Source of the DNA: Yersinia frederiksenii ATCC 33641
GTDB lineage: Bacteria > Pseudomonadota > Gammaproteobacteria > Enterobacterales > Enterobacteriaceae
Assembly: GCF_000754805.1 (NCBI RefSeq)
Contig: NZ_KN150731.1
Span: 3,583,886-3,647,885, forward strand
Direction of reading: 5' to 3'
Length of the DNA stretch: 64,000 bases
Shown here: piece by piece, positions 17,368-26,847 of the stretch
How the letters are laid out: the number at the start of each line of letters is the position of its first letter
Position numbering within the stretch: position 1 is the stretch's first letter
Notes under the pieces: model-generated
Seen by the model: only the letters and a program-made list of their open reading frames with translations
Database searches by the model: none
Told to the model about the DNA's origin: nothing
Translations under genes and position numbers: made by a program

Positions 17368-20088
17368 TTAGATAGGATTCGAGGTGCGTTTGAAACGTCC
17401 GATGACCCATTTTTCTACTTCGACCACTAGGAAGATCGCGATAGAAACCAACAGTATCAGGCCCCAGTAATAAGCCGGTAATGGCTCGGTACCGAAAGCG
17501 GTATTCATAAATGGCAGATAGATAATAGCTAACTGCAATACGATCAGGACACCAGAAACCAACCACAGCCCCTTGTTAACAAAGACTTCTTTATTCAACG
17601 GGAATCTATCCATTACGCGGCAGTTAAACATATAAATCCACTGCGCGGTCACTAATGTTTGCATCAACACAGTCCGGATAAATTCAGTGCTGTAACCGCG
17701 TGGTTCCAAATAGGCTTCCAGGGCGAATGCACTACAAGCAATCAAGGTGCCGACAAACGCGATACGCCAGATGGCATGACCATCTAACACGTGTTTTGAT
17801 GGGTCACGTGGATTACGGCGCATAATGCCTCTTTCTGCCGGTTCAAAGGCCAAACCGAAGGAAAGCGTGGTGGAGGTTGCCATGTTTATCCAGAGGATTT
17901 GCAATGGCGTCAGTGGGATCACGGCACCAGCCAGGATGGCAAAGATAATTAACAACCCTTGCGCCAAGTTGGTCGGCAATACAAACAGAATGGTTTTCTT
18001 CAGGTTATCGTAAACACGACGGCCTTCTTCAACGGCACTGGCGATGGTGGCGAAGTTATCATCAGATAGCACCATATCGGCAGCTTCTTTGGTGACTTCG
18101 GTACCCTTGATACCCATAGCGATACCCACGTCAGCTTGTTTCAGCGCCGGAGCATCGTTTACGCCATCGCCGGTCATTCCGACGATTTCGCCTTTCTCTT
18201 GTAAGGCTTTTACCAGACGCAGCTTATGTTCCGGGCTGGTACGGGCAAAAATATCATAACGAACGGCGGCTTCGGCCAGTTCTTTATCATCCATGTGCTC
18301 CAACTGACCACCGGTAATGGAGTCTTTCCCATTACCTATCCCCAGCATGGCACCAATCGCCATGGCTGTTTCCTGATGGTCGCCGGTTATCATCTTGACG
18401 CGAATACCAGCCTGCTGGCAGGTCGCAATCGCATCGATAGCTTCTGGGCGTGGTGGATCCATCATGCCGGCGATACCGACAAACACCATACCTTGCTGGA
18501 TATCGCTGTGGTCTAAATCGCTGATCGCTTGCTCTGTTGGGCGGAAGGCGGCGGCGACCATACGCAAGCCCTGCTTGGCATAGCGCGCCATCTCGGCTTC
18601 CCAGTAGTCACGACGGAATGGTGCAACACCGGTGTCCGTCAGTTCTTGCTGGCAGAAAGTAAACAGCACATCAGGAGCACCGGTCAGGAAGATACTGTTT
18701 TCTGACTGAACTTGATGGCTGGTGGCCATGTATTTATAGGCAGAATCGAAAGGAATTTTACCGTGTTGAGTGATCTGACCCAGATCAATGCCAGATTTGG
18801 CAGCCAGCACCTTCAGTGCGCCTTCAGTGGGGCCGCCAGTAATGGCCCAGTGACCTTGGTCATTCTTTTGAATCTGGCTGTCATTACATAAATTCACCGC
18901 AGTGATAAATGTTTTTAACGGCCCAGCAAGAGTGGCTTGCTCATCGCTGCCCTCAGGACAAATATTACCGACTGGCTCGTAGCTTTCGCCTTCCACTCGA
19001 TAGCAATGCTCAGCCAGAATCACCGCTTTGACTGTCATCTCATTCATCGTCAATGTACCGGTTTTATCGGAACAGACGACGGTCATCGCACCTAAGGTTT
19101 CTACTGTTGGCAGCTTGCGGATAATCGCGCGGTTGCGCGCCATCGCTTGCACACCCAAGGATAGAATAATCGAAATAATGGCGGGCAGCCCTTCAGGAAC
19201 CGATGCCACAGCCAGGCTTATCAAGGCCAACAGCAGTTCATTGACTGGCAAGTCACGCAAGATAAAGGCGAAGACGAACAAGAAGGCCATCATCACCAGA
19301 ATCAGAATAAAGATGGCTTTACCCAACCGGTCCATCTGTTGTAACAGTGGCGTTCGGGTTGATTCGACGGTCGACATCATCTGGTTGATATGACCGAGTT
19401 CAGTGTCACCGCCACTGGCAATGACCATACCTTTTGCGGTACCTGCGCTGATAGTGGTGCCTGAGAACAGCAGGTTTTTGCGGTCCCCAATGACTGATTC
19501 GTCTTCAATTACCCCGATTTGTTTCTCAACGACGGTTGATTCACCGGTCAGGATAGCTTCTTCAATCTGGAGATTATGGGCTTCGAGTAGCCGCAAGTCG
19601 GCTGGAATTTTATCCCCTGGTTTCAATGTGACGATATCACCGGGGACTAAATTCTGTGCATCAATAGTTTGTGCGTTGCCATTACGTATTACGACGGCTT
19701 TACTGGAAAGCATATTCTGAATGCTTTTCAGAGATTTCTCGGCTTTATTTTCTTGAATGTAACCAATTAATGCGTTAATGACTGCCACACAAAGGATAAT
19801 AATAGTGTCAACAGTGTGGCCCATTAGACCTTTAACTAACGCCGCAGCTAATAGAATGTAAATCAGGACATCATTAAAGTGCGCTAAAAACTGCAGTAAG
19901 GGATGCTTACTTTTTTTGGCCGGTAGTGCATTGGGGCCGTATTGTTTAAGACGTTCTTCCGCCTCTTGTTGGGTTAAACCTTCTTCGCGGCTATTTAAAT
20001 GCTGCAAAGATTCTTCCGCAGTAAGCTGATACCAGGCCTTTCCCTCTGGGGGCTTCGCTCCGGACGTATGGTTTGATGAGTTTTGCAT
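17368..20088 (-). CDS. P-type cation-transporting ATPase of the P2A-like group, ion unknown
   Basis: This 906-residue pump has the order N-terminal cation-ATPase domain, TGES at 181-184, the PEGLP helix-4 motif at 298-302, the phosphorylated aspartate D341 in CSDKTGTLT, and TGDGVND at 639-645. The general plan is that of SERCA-type calcium pumps. Two of the calcium-binding acidic residues are changed. The helix-5 glutamate position is Q710 (NLAQ), and the helix-6 aspartate position is S739 in WINMATSTTLSFGLAFEP (733-750). Calcium transport therefore should not be assumed; magnesium, sodium, potassium or another cation is possible. It is monocistronic with a strong terminator, and 526 bp without a gene lie upstream. 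Confidence 0.88.
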   Translation of the reverse strand: MQNSSNHTSGAKPPEGKAWYQLTAEESLQHLNSREEGLTQQEAEERLKQYGPNALPAKKSKHPLLQFLAHFNDVLIYILLAAALVKGLMGHTVDTIIILCVAVINALIGYIQENKAEKSLKSIQNMLSSKAVVIRNGNAQTIDAQNLVPGDIVTLKPGDKIPADLRLLEAHNLQIEEAILTGESTVVEKQIGVIEDESVIGDRKNLLFSGTTISAGTAKGMVIASGGDTELGHINQMMSTVESTRTPLLQQMDRLGKAIFILILVMMAFLFVFAFILRDLPVNELLLALISLAVASVPEGLPAIISIILSLGVQAMARNRAIIRKLPTVETLGAMTVVCSDKTGTLTMNEMTVKAVILAEHCYRVEGESYEPVGNICPEGSDEQATLAGPLKTFITAVNLCNDSQIQKNDQGHWAITGGPTEGALKVLAAKSGIDLGQITQHGKIPFDSAYKYMATSHQVQSENSIFLTGAPDVLFTFCQQELTDTGVAPFRRDYWEAEMARYAKQGLRMVAAAFRPTEQAISDLDHSDIQQGMVFVGIAGMMDPPRPEAIDAIATCQQAGIRVKMITGDHQETAMAIGAMLGIGNGKDSITGGQLEHMDDKELAEAAVRYDIFARTSPEHKLRLVKALQEKGEIVGMTGDGVNDAPALKQADVGIAMGIKGTEVTKEAADMVLSDDNFATIASAVEEGRRVYDNLKKTILFVLPTNLAQGLLIIFAILAGAVIPLTPLQILWINMATSTTLSFGLAFEPAERGIMRRNPRDPSKHVLDGHAIWRIAFVGTLIACSAFALEAYLEPRGYSTEFIRTVLMQTLVTAQWIYMFNCRVMDRFPLNKEVFVNKGLWLVSGVLIVLQLAIIYLPFMNTAFGTEPLPAYYWGLILLVSIAIFLVVEVEKWVIGRFKRTSNPI

Positions 20089-20614
20089 TGAAAGAACCTT
20101 CTTAAAAATTAATAAATCTGAAGTCTATCTATCCATTTGATTGAGTCATCGGACTATTTCACCAATGTGGGGCAGAGAGAATAATCTTCTTTCTTCCATG
20201 AAAAGATCCTGCTCCTTAATTTTTTGATTTTTATTAAAAGACAAAAAATGATTCTGAATGATATATTTACAACAACATAGTTATATTAGACAAGGATAGT
20301 AGATTTTTATCAAAATAGTGTCTTGATCTGAGATAATAAAGTCGAAGCATTTGACCATAAATAGCGACTAACATTGTGAATAATAAGTCATTACACGATG
20401 AACTCTCCAGCCAGTAATCTCCCTTACTTCGCTTGACGTGAAACCTTCATTCAGAAATATTAATTTTCTCTATCCATTGGTGCGTGTAATCGCTGGCTAT
20501 CAGGTGAAACTCTTAGTTAGTATGTCCTGCTGCCGGAACTAATTATGACTATGCTAATCAGAAGTTGCGGTAAGCAAAGTGCAGTAGCCAACAACCAGTG
20601 AGGAAACAGTAAGT
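20089..20614. other. 526-bp gene-free region between the ATPase and slt
   Basis: This stretch separates two divergent genes. It is AT-rich in its first half. I see no open frame with a ribosome site, no strong palindrome and no recognised operator. It must hold the promoters of both flanking genes. Confidence 0.5.
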
Positions 20615-22534
20615 ATGGACAAGTGGCGATATCTGGCGATTGGCGTATGTCTGGTGACGACTTCAGGAGTGGCCTTCGCAGACTCCATTGATGCCCAACG
20701 GCAACGCTATCAACAAGTTAAACAAGCTTGGGACAGCAATCAGATGGATACCGTGACGCAATTGATGCCGACGTTGCGCGACTATCCTCTGTATCCGTAT
20801 CTGGAATACCGCCAGTTAACACAAGATTTGAGTCAGGTGAGTGCGGCACAAGTGAACGATTTTCTGACTCGTAACCCGACGTTGCCACCAGCACGTTCGC
20901 TGTCATCGCGTTTTGTTAATGAACTGGCACGTCGTGAGGATTGGCGCGGGTTATTAGCGTTCAGCCCGCAAGCTCCGCAACCGGTCGCCGCCCGCTGTAA
21001 TTATTACTATGCCAAATGGGCAACCGGTGAGCAGCAAGTCGCGTGGGATGGGGCGAGTGAAGTTTGGCTTAATGGTCAGACACTACCCGGCAGTTGCGAT
21101 AAATTATTCAGTGTTTGGCAGCAAGCCGGACATCAAACACCCTTGGCAACACTGGCACGGATGAAGTTAGCCCTTAAAGAGGGCAATGCCAGTCTGGTGA
21201 GTTACTTACTCAAACAATTGCCAGCAGATTATCAGACGATGGGGACGGCACTGGCGAAATTGCAAAGTGACCCTGCTAGCGTTGAAAGCTTTGCCCGTAC
21301 CGTTGGGCCGACAGACTTTACTCGCTCAGCCACCATTATTGCCTTTACCCGGTTGGCTCGTCAGGACGTGGAAAATGCACGGGCGATGATACCCACGTTG
21401 GCACGGCTGCAAAAAATGAGTGACAGCGAAAAGCTGGAGCTGGAAGAAGCGGTGGCCTGGCGTTTGATGGGCAATGATGCGACTTACGACCAAGCCAAAT
21501 GGCGCGATCAAGTGACCTTACGCAGTCATTCGACACCATTGCTGGAGCGCCGTATCCGCATGTCTCTGGGCAGTGGCGACCGCCAAGGGCTGGCAACCTG
21601 GATGGCTCGTTTACCCGCTGAGTCGCAAAACAAAGATGAGTGGCGCTACTGGCGTGCTTCATTGCTGCTAGAGCAAGGTAAGAAAACCGAGGGCGAAGCT
21701 ATTTTGCGCAGCCTGATGCAGGAGCGTGGTTTTTATCCGATGGTTGCCGCCCAAAAACTGGGTGTTCCTTACCCTATCAATGTGGAGGTTGCCACCAAAC
21801 CTGATGCTTCACTGGCACAGCGGCCAGAAATCGCTCGAGTGCGTGAACTCATGTATTGGAATATGGATAACCTGGCACGTAATGAGTGGAGCTATCTGGT
21901 TGCCAGCCGCAGCAAACCTGAGCAGGAAGCATTAGCGCGCTATGCATTTAACCAGAAGTGGGCAGACCTGAGTGTGCAGGCGACCATCGTGGCTAAATTA
22001 TGGGACCATCTGGAAGAGCGCTTCCCTCTGGCATGGCCGAAAGAGTTCCGTCAGGCGACTGAAGGCAAAGGAATCACGCCAAGCTATGCTATGGCCATTG
22101 CTCGCCAGGAAAGTGCCTGGAACCCGAAAGCACAATCGCCAGTGGGGGCCACAGGTCTGATGCAGGTGATGCCACGAACCGCGGAACACACGGTCAAACT
22201 GAATAACATTCCAGGTTATGTTAATAGCAGCCAGTTGCTCGACCCCATTACCAACATAGAGATAGGAACCAGCTATCTGGAAGAGGTTTATCAGCAATTT
22301 GGTCGTAACCGTATTTTATCCAGCGCGGCCTACAATGCCGGTCCATCGCGGGTCAATACCTGGCTGGGGAACAGTGGCGGGCAAGTGGATGCCGTGGCAT
22401 TTATCGAAAGTATTCCATTCTCAGAAACCCGTGGCTACGTGAAAAACGTATTGGCTTACGATGCATTTTATCGCCACTTTATGAATCGCCCAGCGAAGGT
22501 GCTGAGTGATGCTGAGTGGCAGCGGCGTTACTGA
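20615..22534 (+). CDS. slt: Soluble lytic murein transglycosylase (Slt70)
   Basis: Slt is a periplasmic exo-lytic transglycosylase that cleaves peptidoglycan and releases 1,6-anhydro muropeptides. The 639-residue precursor has a signal peptide ending near VAFA (residues 19-22). A long alpha-superhelical U/L domain follows, then the C-terminal goose-lysozyme-like catalytic domain. The catalytic glutamate is in ARQESAWNPKAQSPVGATGLMQVMP. The conserved AAYNAGPSRVNTWL is also present. The start has gaggaaa upstream. As in E. coli, slt lies directly before trpR, but here a tandem repeat pair separates them. Confidence 0.96.
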   Translation: MDKWRYLAIGVCLVTTSGVAFADSIDAQRQRYQQVKQAWDSNQMDTVTQLMPTLRDYPLYPYLEYRQLTQDLSQVSAAQVNDFLTRNPTLPPARSLSSRFVNELARREDWRGLLAFSPQAPQPVAARCNYYYAKWATGEQQVAWDGASEVWLNGQTLPGSCDKLFSVWQQAGHQTPLATLARMKLALKEGNASLVSYLLKQLPADYQTMGTALAKLQSDPASVESFARTVGPTDFTRSATIIAFTRLARQDVENARAMIPTLARLQKMSDSEKLELEEAVAWRLMGNDATYDQAKWRDQVTLRSHSTPLLERRIRMSLGSGDRQGLATWMARLPAESQNKDEWRYWRASLLLEQGKKTEGEAILRSLMQERGFYPMVAAQKLGVPYPINVEVATKPDASLAQRPEIARVRELMYWNMDNLARNEWSYLVASRSKPEQEALARYAFNQKWADLSVQATIVAKLWDHLEERFPLAWPKEFRQATEGKGITPSYAMAIARQESAWNPKAQSPVGATGLMQVMPRTAEHTVKLNNIPGYVNSSQLLDPITNIEIGTSYLEEVYQQFGRNRILSSAAYNAGPSRVNTWLGNSGGQVDAVAFIESIPFSETRGYVKNVLAYDAFYRHFMNRPAKVLSDAEWQRRY

Positions 22535-22544
22535 TTCCCCTTCG

Positions 22545-22658
22545 TCCTTGAAGCCACAGGGGTGTTAGCGGCACGCACTTACCCGAATCACTGACTTGAG
22601 TCAGCTCATCGGGGGGCGTTTACTGGCTGCCTACCTGTGGCGCCAATGACTTTGGGGA
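22545..22658. repeat. ERIC-like repeat, copy 1 of a tandem pair
   Basis: This 114-bp unit begins tccttgaagccacagg and ends gactttgggga. Its outer parts contain ccacagg and cctgtgg as inverted arms, and its centre forms a ctgact/agtcag hairpin. The layout and several stretches resemble the ERIC consensus, though diverged. An almost identical copy follows 10 bp downstream. Confidence 0.75.
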
Positions 22659-22668
22659 CTCTACTTGG

Positions 22669-22782
22669 TCCTTGAAGCCACAGGGGTGCTAGTGGCATGC
22701 ACTTACCCGAATCACTGACTTGGGTCAGCTCATCGGGGTGCGTTTACTGGCTGGCTACCTGTGGCGCCAATGACTTTGGGGA
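22669..22782. repeat. ERIC-like repeat, copy 2 of a tandem pair
   Basis: This is the direct repeat of the unit at 22545, offset by exactly 124 bp. By eye the two copies differ at only about six of 114 positions, which points to a recent duplication. It ends about 25 bp before the Trp operator of trpR. Confidence 0.75.
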
Positions 22783-22806
22783 TAGGTGAGGTTATGGTAT
22801 GCTTCT

Positions 22807-22824
22807 GTACTAGTTAAATAGTAT
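22807..22824. promoter_or_regulatory. Trp operator of trpR
   Basis: The 18-bp gtactagttaaatagtat is nearly identical to the symmetrical TrpR operator consensus (GTACTAGTTAACTAGTAC). It lies 12 bp before the trpR start codon, so TrpR should autoregulate, as known in E. coli. Confidence 0.88.
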
Positions 22825-22835
22825 GGCTGCATATC

Positions 22836-23165
22836 ATGACAAAACTACGATTGACCGATCCGAATCTGTCGACTGAGGATAATCAGCACTGGCTGACTTT
22901 CGTTGCGCTGTTGCAAGACGCCATTGCGCAAGACCTCCATTTACCCCTGTTGCAATTAATGTTGACACCGGATGAGCGTACCGCGCTGGGGACTCGGGTG
23001 CGTATCATTGAGGAGTTAATGCGGGGTGAATTGAGCCAGCGTGAACTGAAAAATCAATTGGGTGCCGGCATTGCGACCATCACCCGTGGTTCAAATAGCC
23101 TGAAAGTGGCGCCTCCAGAATTGAAAAGCTGGCTGGAAGCGCAGTTATTGACAGGCAAAAGCTAA
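22836..23165 (+). CDS. trpR: Trp operon repressor
   Basis: TrpR is the dimeric tryptophan-binding repressor of trp, aroH, mtr and its own gene. The 109-residue all-helical product shows the conserved core [22 protein letters not shown] and the helix-turn-helix [25 protein letters not shown]. The start ATG at 22836 matches E. coli in context. It converges on yjjX, whose stop codon is immediately adjacent. A near-consensus operator precedes it. Confidence 0.97.
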   Translation: MTKLRLTDPNLSTEDNQHWLTFVALLQDAIAQDLHLPLLQLMLTPDERTALGTRVRIIEELMRGELSQRELKNQLGAGIATITRGSNSLKVAPPELKSWLEAQLLTGKS

Positions 23166-23693
23166 TTACGCTTCAGGGCGCTGGTAAATTTCATTGTGAA
23201 ATGGCACCAGTGCCAGCAGTAGGGCCTGATGATAGACACTGGTACGGGTCAGTTTACCGTCAGTAAAAATACCAATCGCGCCGCCCTGTTGTTTTACATT
23301 CAATATCCCGGTTAAATCTGCCATTTCGTCGCCCAGCTCACGGCCTTGGCGAATCCCTTGCAATATAATATCCGGCAGCATCAAGCTGGCTGAACGGGAT
23401 TCCCCTCTGAGCTGCAAGTGTTCAATTACCATCCATGCAAAGGTCATATTATCTTCAATGCCGGCTTCAACTCCGACCCAAAAATCAGCTTCAGGGCACA
23501 TCTGACGTGCATTGCTCACTCGCTGTCTGGCACCGGTGCGTGTCTCAGTGCTGCCTATGGGTTGCAGTGGAACACCGCTATCAACATTAACACCTTCAAT
23601 GTGATACTCGCCGGGGCCATAAACATCATCAAATGCGAGGCTAATAGCCTTAATCTTTGCAGGGTTGGTAGTTGCGGCAACAACATGGTACAT
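23166..23693 (-). CDS. yjjX: Inosine/xanthosine triphosphatase YjjX
   Basis: YjjX hydrolyses non-canonical purine nucleotides (ITP, XTP) and so sanitises the nucleotide pool. The 175-residue product has the family start [17 protein letters not shown], the middle ARQRVSNA segment, and the acidic WVGVEAGIE active-site region. The frame extends to 23738, but the ATG at 23693 is the family start. It converges on trpR with a zero-base gap and is divergent from gpmB with 66 bp between starts. This trpR-yjjX-gpmB-rob-creA-arcA order is the E. coli order. Confidence 0.93.
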   Translation of the reverse strand: MYHVVAATTNPAKIKAISLAFDDVYGPGEYHIEGVNVDSGVPLQPIGSTETRTGARQRVSNARQMCPEADFWVGVEAGIEDNMTFAWMVIEHLQLRGESRSASLMLPDIILQGIRQGRELGDEMADLTGILNVKQQGGAIGIFTDGKLTRTSVYHQALLLALVPFHNEIYQRPEA

Positions 23694-23759
23694 AATAAGT
23701 CTCAGAATAGATTTAAATAGCGTTGGTGTATATTTCACGCAGTATAACGGAAAAATGAC

Positions 23760-24407
23760 ATGTTACAGGTATATCTCGTGCGCCACGGCGAAACCGTGTG
23801 GAACGCATCGCGCCAGATTCAGGGCCAATCAGACAGCCCTCTGACTGATGTTGGTCTACGTCAGGCACACTTGGTTGCACAACGAGTTCGCAGCCAGGGC
23901 ATTACCCATATTATTACCAGCGACCTTGGGCGCACGCAGCAAACGGCAAAAATCATCGCTGATGCTTGTGGGTTAGAAATGGTGACAGACCCGCGTCTGC
24001 GTGAGCTGAATATGGGGGTGTTAGAAACACGCCCGATAGAAAGCTTAACGCCGGAAGAAGAGCAATGGCGCAAGCAGATGGTCAACGGTACTGAAGGTGG
24101 TCGAATTCCTCAAGGGGAGTCGATGACGGAGCTGGGGTATCGGATGCGTGCGGCGCTGGATAGCTGTCTGGAGCTGCCGGCGGGGAGTAAGCCGCTATTA
24201 GTTAGCCACGGTATGGCGCTAGGGTGCTTATTGAGTACCTTGCTTGGTTTGCCCGCTTATGCTGAACGGCGGTTACGTTTGCGCAACTGTTCGCTATCAC
24301 GTGTTGATTATCAGGAAAGCCCTTGGCTGGCTTCCGGATGGGTTATTGAAAGTGCTGGCGATACCGCCCACTTGGATATGCCAGCACTCGATGAACTACA
24401 GCGTTAA
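23760..24407 (+). CDS. gpmB: Phosphoglycerate mutase-like phosphatase GpmB
   Basis: This 215-residue protein belongs to the histidine phosphatase superfamily. It has the phospho-histidine motif [10 protein letters not shown] at residues 5-14, a second histidine in VSHGMALG, and a core arginine at [11 protein letters not shown]. GpmB (YtjC) was named as a cofactor-dependent phosphoglycerate mutase, but homologues act mainly as phosphatases, so the precise substrate is uncertain. Its stop codon overlaps the stop of the converging rob gene in the shared ttaa. Confidence 0.92.
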   Translation: MLQVYLVRHGETVWNASRQIQGQSDSPLTDVGLRQAHLVAQRVRSQGITHIITSDLGRTQQTAKIIADACGLEMVTDPRLRELNMGVLETRPIESLTPEEEQWRKQMVNGTEGGRIPQGESMTELGYRMRAALDSCLELPAGSKPLLVSHGMALGCLLSTLLGLPAYAERRLRLRNCSLSRVDYQESPWLASGWVIESAGDTAHLDMPALDELQR

Positions 24408-25270
24408 CGCCTGATTGGAATGAGATATTCGCACTTCAACGTGGACGGAGGCCCATCTTTTGGCCTCCCCTGCGGGAAGAATCGCTCGATATCGTATCCA
24501 CTCCTACGCGTTAATTCTAACTGCGGCAAGCAGGTGCCATAGAGTGTGAGAATGAAATCCTGCAACCCTTCCAGTGGCCCATCATAGCTAAACTGCACAT
24601 ACTCGCCACCTTGCAAGATAATCGGTTGCCCTTCCTGCACATTACCCGGTACATGCTGTGGTTCGATAGCTGTGGTGTAGAAAACCTCTTGCTCGTCATC
24701 TTTCTCCTGATTAGGTCGGGAGTGATGTAAACCATAGAGCACTGGCGGCACTTGATCGGCACCACCAAGATACTGTTGCCAGAAATGAGTCCGTAATTCA
24801 GTACGATGAGTCGATATTTGCTCTAGTGTACAAGAGTAACTTTGCGTCAGACCCACCAAGTGCTGCTCAGGTAAAGTAATGAATTCAGGCTGAGGTAGAG
24901 TATATGACCCGAGCCGGATAGGTGGGCATATTCCCGCTGAATTCCAATCTTCCGCCCGACGGTATAGCGCAGGTGTTTGCGCAAACTGTTTCTTAAAGGC
25001 GCGGGTGAAAGTTTGCTGCGAATCAAAACGATATTGCAGGGCAATATCCAGAATAGGGCGACTGGTTAATCGTAATGCGACAGCGGCTTTAGATAGCCTT
25101 CTGGCACGGATATAAGCACCGATAGCATTCCCGGTGACATCCTTGAACATTCGCTGTAAATGCCATTTTGAATAGCCTGCTTTGGCAGCGACATTGTCCA
25201 ATGCTAAAGGCTGGTCTAAATGACTTTCTAGCCAGCTAAGCAAATCACGAATGATACTGGCTTGATCCAT
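24404..25270 (-). CDS. rob: Rob, right oriC-binding AraC/XylS regulator
   Basis: Rob activates the mar/sox/rob regulon for drugs, solvents and superoxide. The 288-residue product is one shorter than E. coli. The N-terminal AraC DNA-binding domain (about 1-110) includes LDNVAAKAGYSKWHLQRMFKDVTG and ALQYRFDSQQTFTRAFKKQF. The C-terminal GyrI-like ligand domain (about 120-288) ends in [14 protein letters not shown]. Effectors such as bile salts bind there in the known family. It is divergent from creA. Confidence 0.95.
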   Translation of the reverse strand: MDQASIIRDLLSWLESHLDQPLALDNVAAKAGYSKWHLQRMFKDVTGNAIGAYIRARRLSKAAVALRLTSRPILDIALQYRFDSQQTFTRAFKKQFAQTPALYRRAEDWNSAGICPPIRLGSYTLPQPEFITLPEQHLVGLTQSYSCTLEQISTHRTELRTHFWQQYLGGADQVPPVLYGLHHSRPNQEKDDEQEVFYTTAIEPQHVPGNVQEGQPIILQGGEYVQFSYDGPLEGLQDFILTLYGTCLPQLELTRRSGYDIERFFPQGRPKDGPPSTLKCEYLIPIRR

Positions 25271-25460
25271 AGATCTTCCTCGTAAAGCGGCCTAAATTTA
25301 GGGTATTAGTAATATTAAAAGAATAGCTCTGGCGCATAGTAGCAACTTTTTATGTTCACTACTGCTTAAGAATTTACTGACCTTGTGTGTTAAAAAAGTA
25401 CCTAAGATTTATAAAATGGTTTTTTAACGAGAGCTCTATTGTCAGCAATAAATATTTAAC

Positions 25461-25480
25461 GTTGAATAACGTTATTCAAC
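25461..25480. promoter_or_regulatory. Perfect palindrome upstream of creA, function unknown
   Basis: The half-site gttgaataac is followed directly by its reverse complement. This gives a 20-bp perfect palindrome that extends by one more pair to 25460-25481. It ends 15 bases before the creA ATG and next to its ribosome site (ggag). It could be a dimeric repressor operator or an mRNA hairpin. I do not recognise it as a CreB site. Confidence 0.6.
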
Positions 25481-25496
25481 GACATGGAGTAAGTGT

Positions 25497-25964
25497 ATGA
25501 AAAAAAATTGGATATTCCTTGGCTGCCTACTTTCTTTAGGGGCAATAACTGCCCATGCGGAGGAGATTGGTTCCGTTGATACGGTATTTAAATTGCTGGG
25601 ACCTGACCATAAAATTGTGGTTGAAGCCTTCGATGACCCTGATGTTAAAAATGTAACTTGTTATATCAGCCGGGCAAAAACCGGTGGTATCAAGGGGGGA
25701 TTAGGATTAGCGGAAGATACTTCTGATGCCGCCATTTCTTGTCAGCAAGTCGGGCCAATCGAGTTAAGTGACAAAATTAAGAATAGGAAATCTGAAGGTT
25801 CGGTGGTTTTCCAGAAGCGGACATCATTGGTCTTTAAAAAGCTACAAGTGGTTCGTTTCTATGACCCGAACCGTAATGCTTTAGTTTATCTCACTTACTC
25901 AGACAGGATTGTCGACGGTTCACCGAAAAATGCGATAAGTGCAGTGCCAATCATGCCTTGGTAA
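25497..25964 (+). CDS. creA: CreA family periplasmic protein
   Basis: This 155-residue protein has a signal peptide cleaved near AHA (residues 19-21) and is the conserved CreA protein, whose function is unknown. Typical segments are [24 protein letters not shown], the glycine-rich [20 protein letters not shown], and [23 protein letters not shown]. Two conserved cysteines may form a disulfide. In E. coli creA precedes creBCD. Here no creB follows; arcA comes next on the other strand. A perfect palindrome lies over the translation start region. Confidence 0.93.
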   Translation: MKKNWIFLGCLLSLGAITAHAEEIGSVDTVFKLLGPDHKIVVEAFDDPDVKNVTCYISRAKTGGIKGGLGLAEDTSDAAISCQQVGPIELSDKIKNRKSEGSVVFQKRTSLVFKKLQVVRFYDPNRNALVYLTYSDRIVDGSPKNAISAVPIMPW

Positions 25965-25980
25965 TAATGCTACAAAAGTA

Positions 25981-26009
25981 AAAGCCAGCATTTGTAGCTG
26001 GCTTTTTTT
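25981..26009 (+). terminator. Terminator between creA and arcA
   Basis: The arms aaagccagc (25981-25989) and gctggcttt (25997-26005) with a 7-base loop are followed by a T-run on the plus strand. On the minus strand the flank is less T-rich but may also serve arcA. Confidence 0.88.
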
Positions 26010-26028
26010 ATAGTAGACAGGCAGAGAT

Positions 26029-26745
26029 TTACTCTTCCAGGTCACCACAGAAACGATAACCTTCACCATGGATAGTGGCGATGATTTCAGGGGTGTCCGG
26101 CGTAGATTCGAAATGCTTACGAATACGACGGATGGTGACGTCAACCGTACGATCATGCGGCTTCAGCTCGCGGCCAGTCATTTTCTTCAGCAATTCACCA
26201 CGGGACTGAATCTTGCCTGGATTTTCACAAAAGTGCAGCATGGCGCGGAACTCACTGCGTGGCAGTTTATAATGCTCGCCAGCAGGGCTTATCAGTGAGC
26301 GGCTATTGATATCCAGCTCCCAGCCATTGAATTTATAGCTTTCAACCAAGCGGCGTTCTTCACCTACGCTACCCAAATTCATGGTGCGTGACAGCAGGTT
26401 ACGTGCCCGAATGGTTAATTCGCGCGGATTGAAAGGTTTGGTGATGTAATCATCAGCACCAATTTCCAAACCAAGGATCTTGTCAACTTCGTTATCACGA
26501 CCTGTCAGGAACATTAGGGCAACACTTGCTTGTTCACGAAGTTCTCGTGCTAGCAACAGGCCATTTTTGCCCGGCAGATTGATGTCCATGATAACTAAGT
26601 TGATATCATTCTCAGACAGAATGTGGTGCATTTCTGCGCCATCATTGGCCTCATGAACCACATAGCCTTCCGCCTCGAAAATGCTCTTCAGGGTGTTACG
26701 AGTAACGATCTCGTCTTCTACGATCAGAATGTGCGGGGTCTGCAT
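26029..26745 (-). CDS. arcA: ArcA response regulator of aerobic respiration control
   Basis: ArcA is the OmpR-type response regulator partnered with the sensor ArcB. It represses aerobic respiratory genes when oxygen is low. The 238-residue product has a receiver domain with phosphoacceptor D54 in VIMDINLPG and the conserved lysine in [11 protein letters not shown]. The winged-helix DNA-binding domain ends [16 protein letters not shown] and [14 protein letters not shown]. Length and sequence match E. coli closely. A near-consensus FNR box lies about 285 bp upstream, consistent with known FNR activation of arcA in E. coli. Confidence 0.97.
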   Translation of the reverse strand: MQTPHILIVEDEIVTRNTLKSIFEAEGYVVHEANDGAEMHHILSENDINLVIMDINLPGKNGLLLARELREQASVALMFLTGRDNEVDKILGLEIGADDYITKPFNPRELTIRARNLLSRTMNLGSVGEERRLVESYKFNGWELDINSRSLISPAGEHYKLPRSEFRAMLHFCENPGKIQSRGELLKKMTGRELKPHDRTVDVTIRRIRKHFESTPDTPEIIATIHGEGYRFCGDLEE

Positions 26746-26847
26746 GTTTGCTACCTAAAATTGCCAACAAAATAGAAATAGGAAGTACAGAAGTCTTTGT
26801 TATATTAGGATTTTTATTGACTTGTTACTCGTCATCCCGTTCATCAC

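Noticed and set aside
22535-22800. Possible CRISPR array between slt and trpR
   Set aside because: Only two units of 114 bp with a 10-bp gap are present. CRISPR repeats are much shorter with regular spacers, and no cas gene is nearby.
25271-25496. CreB binding repeat upstream of creA
   Set aside because: No pair of TTCAC direct repeats at the proper spacing was seen. The strong palindrome there is of a different type.
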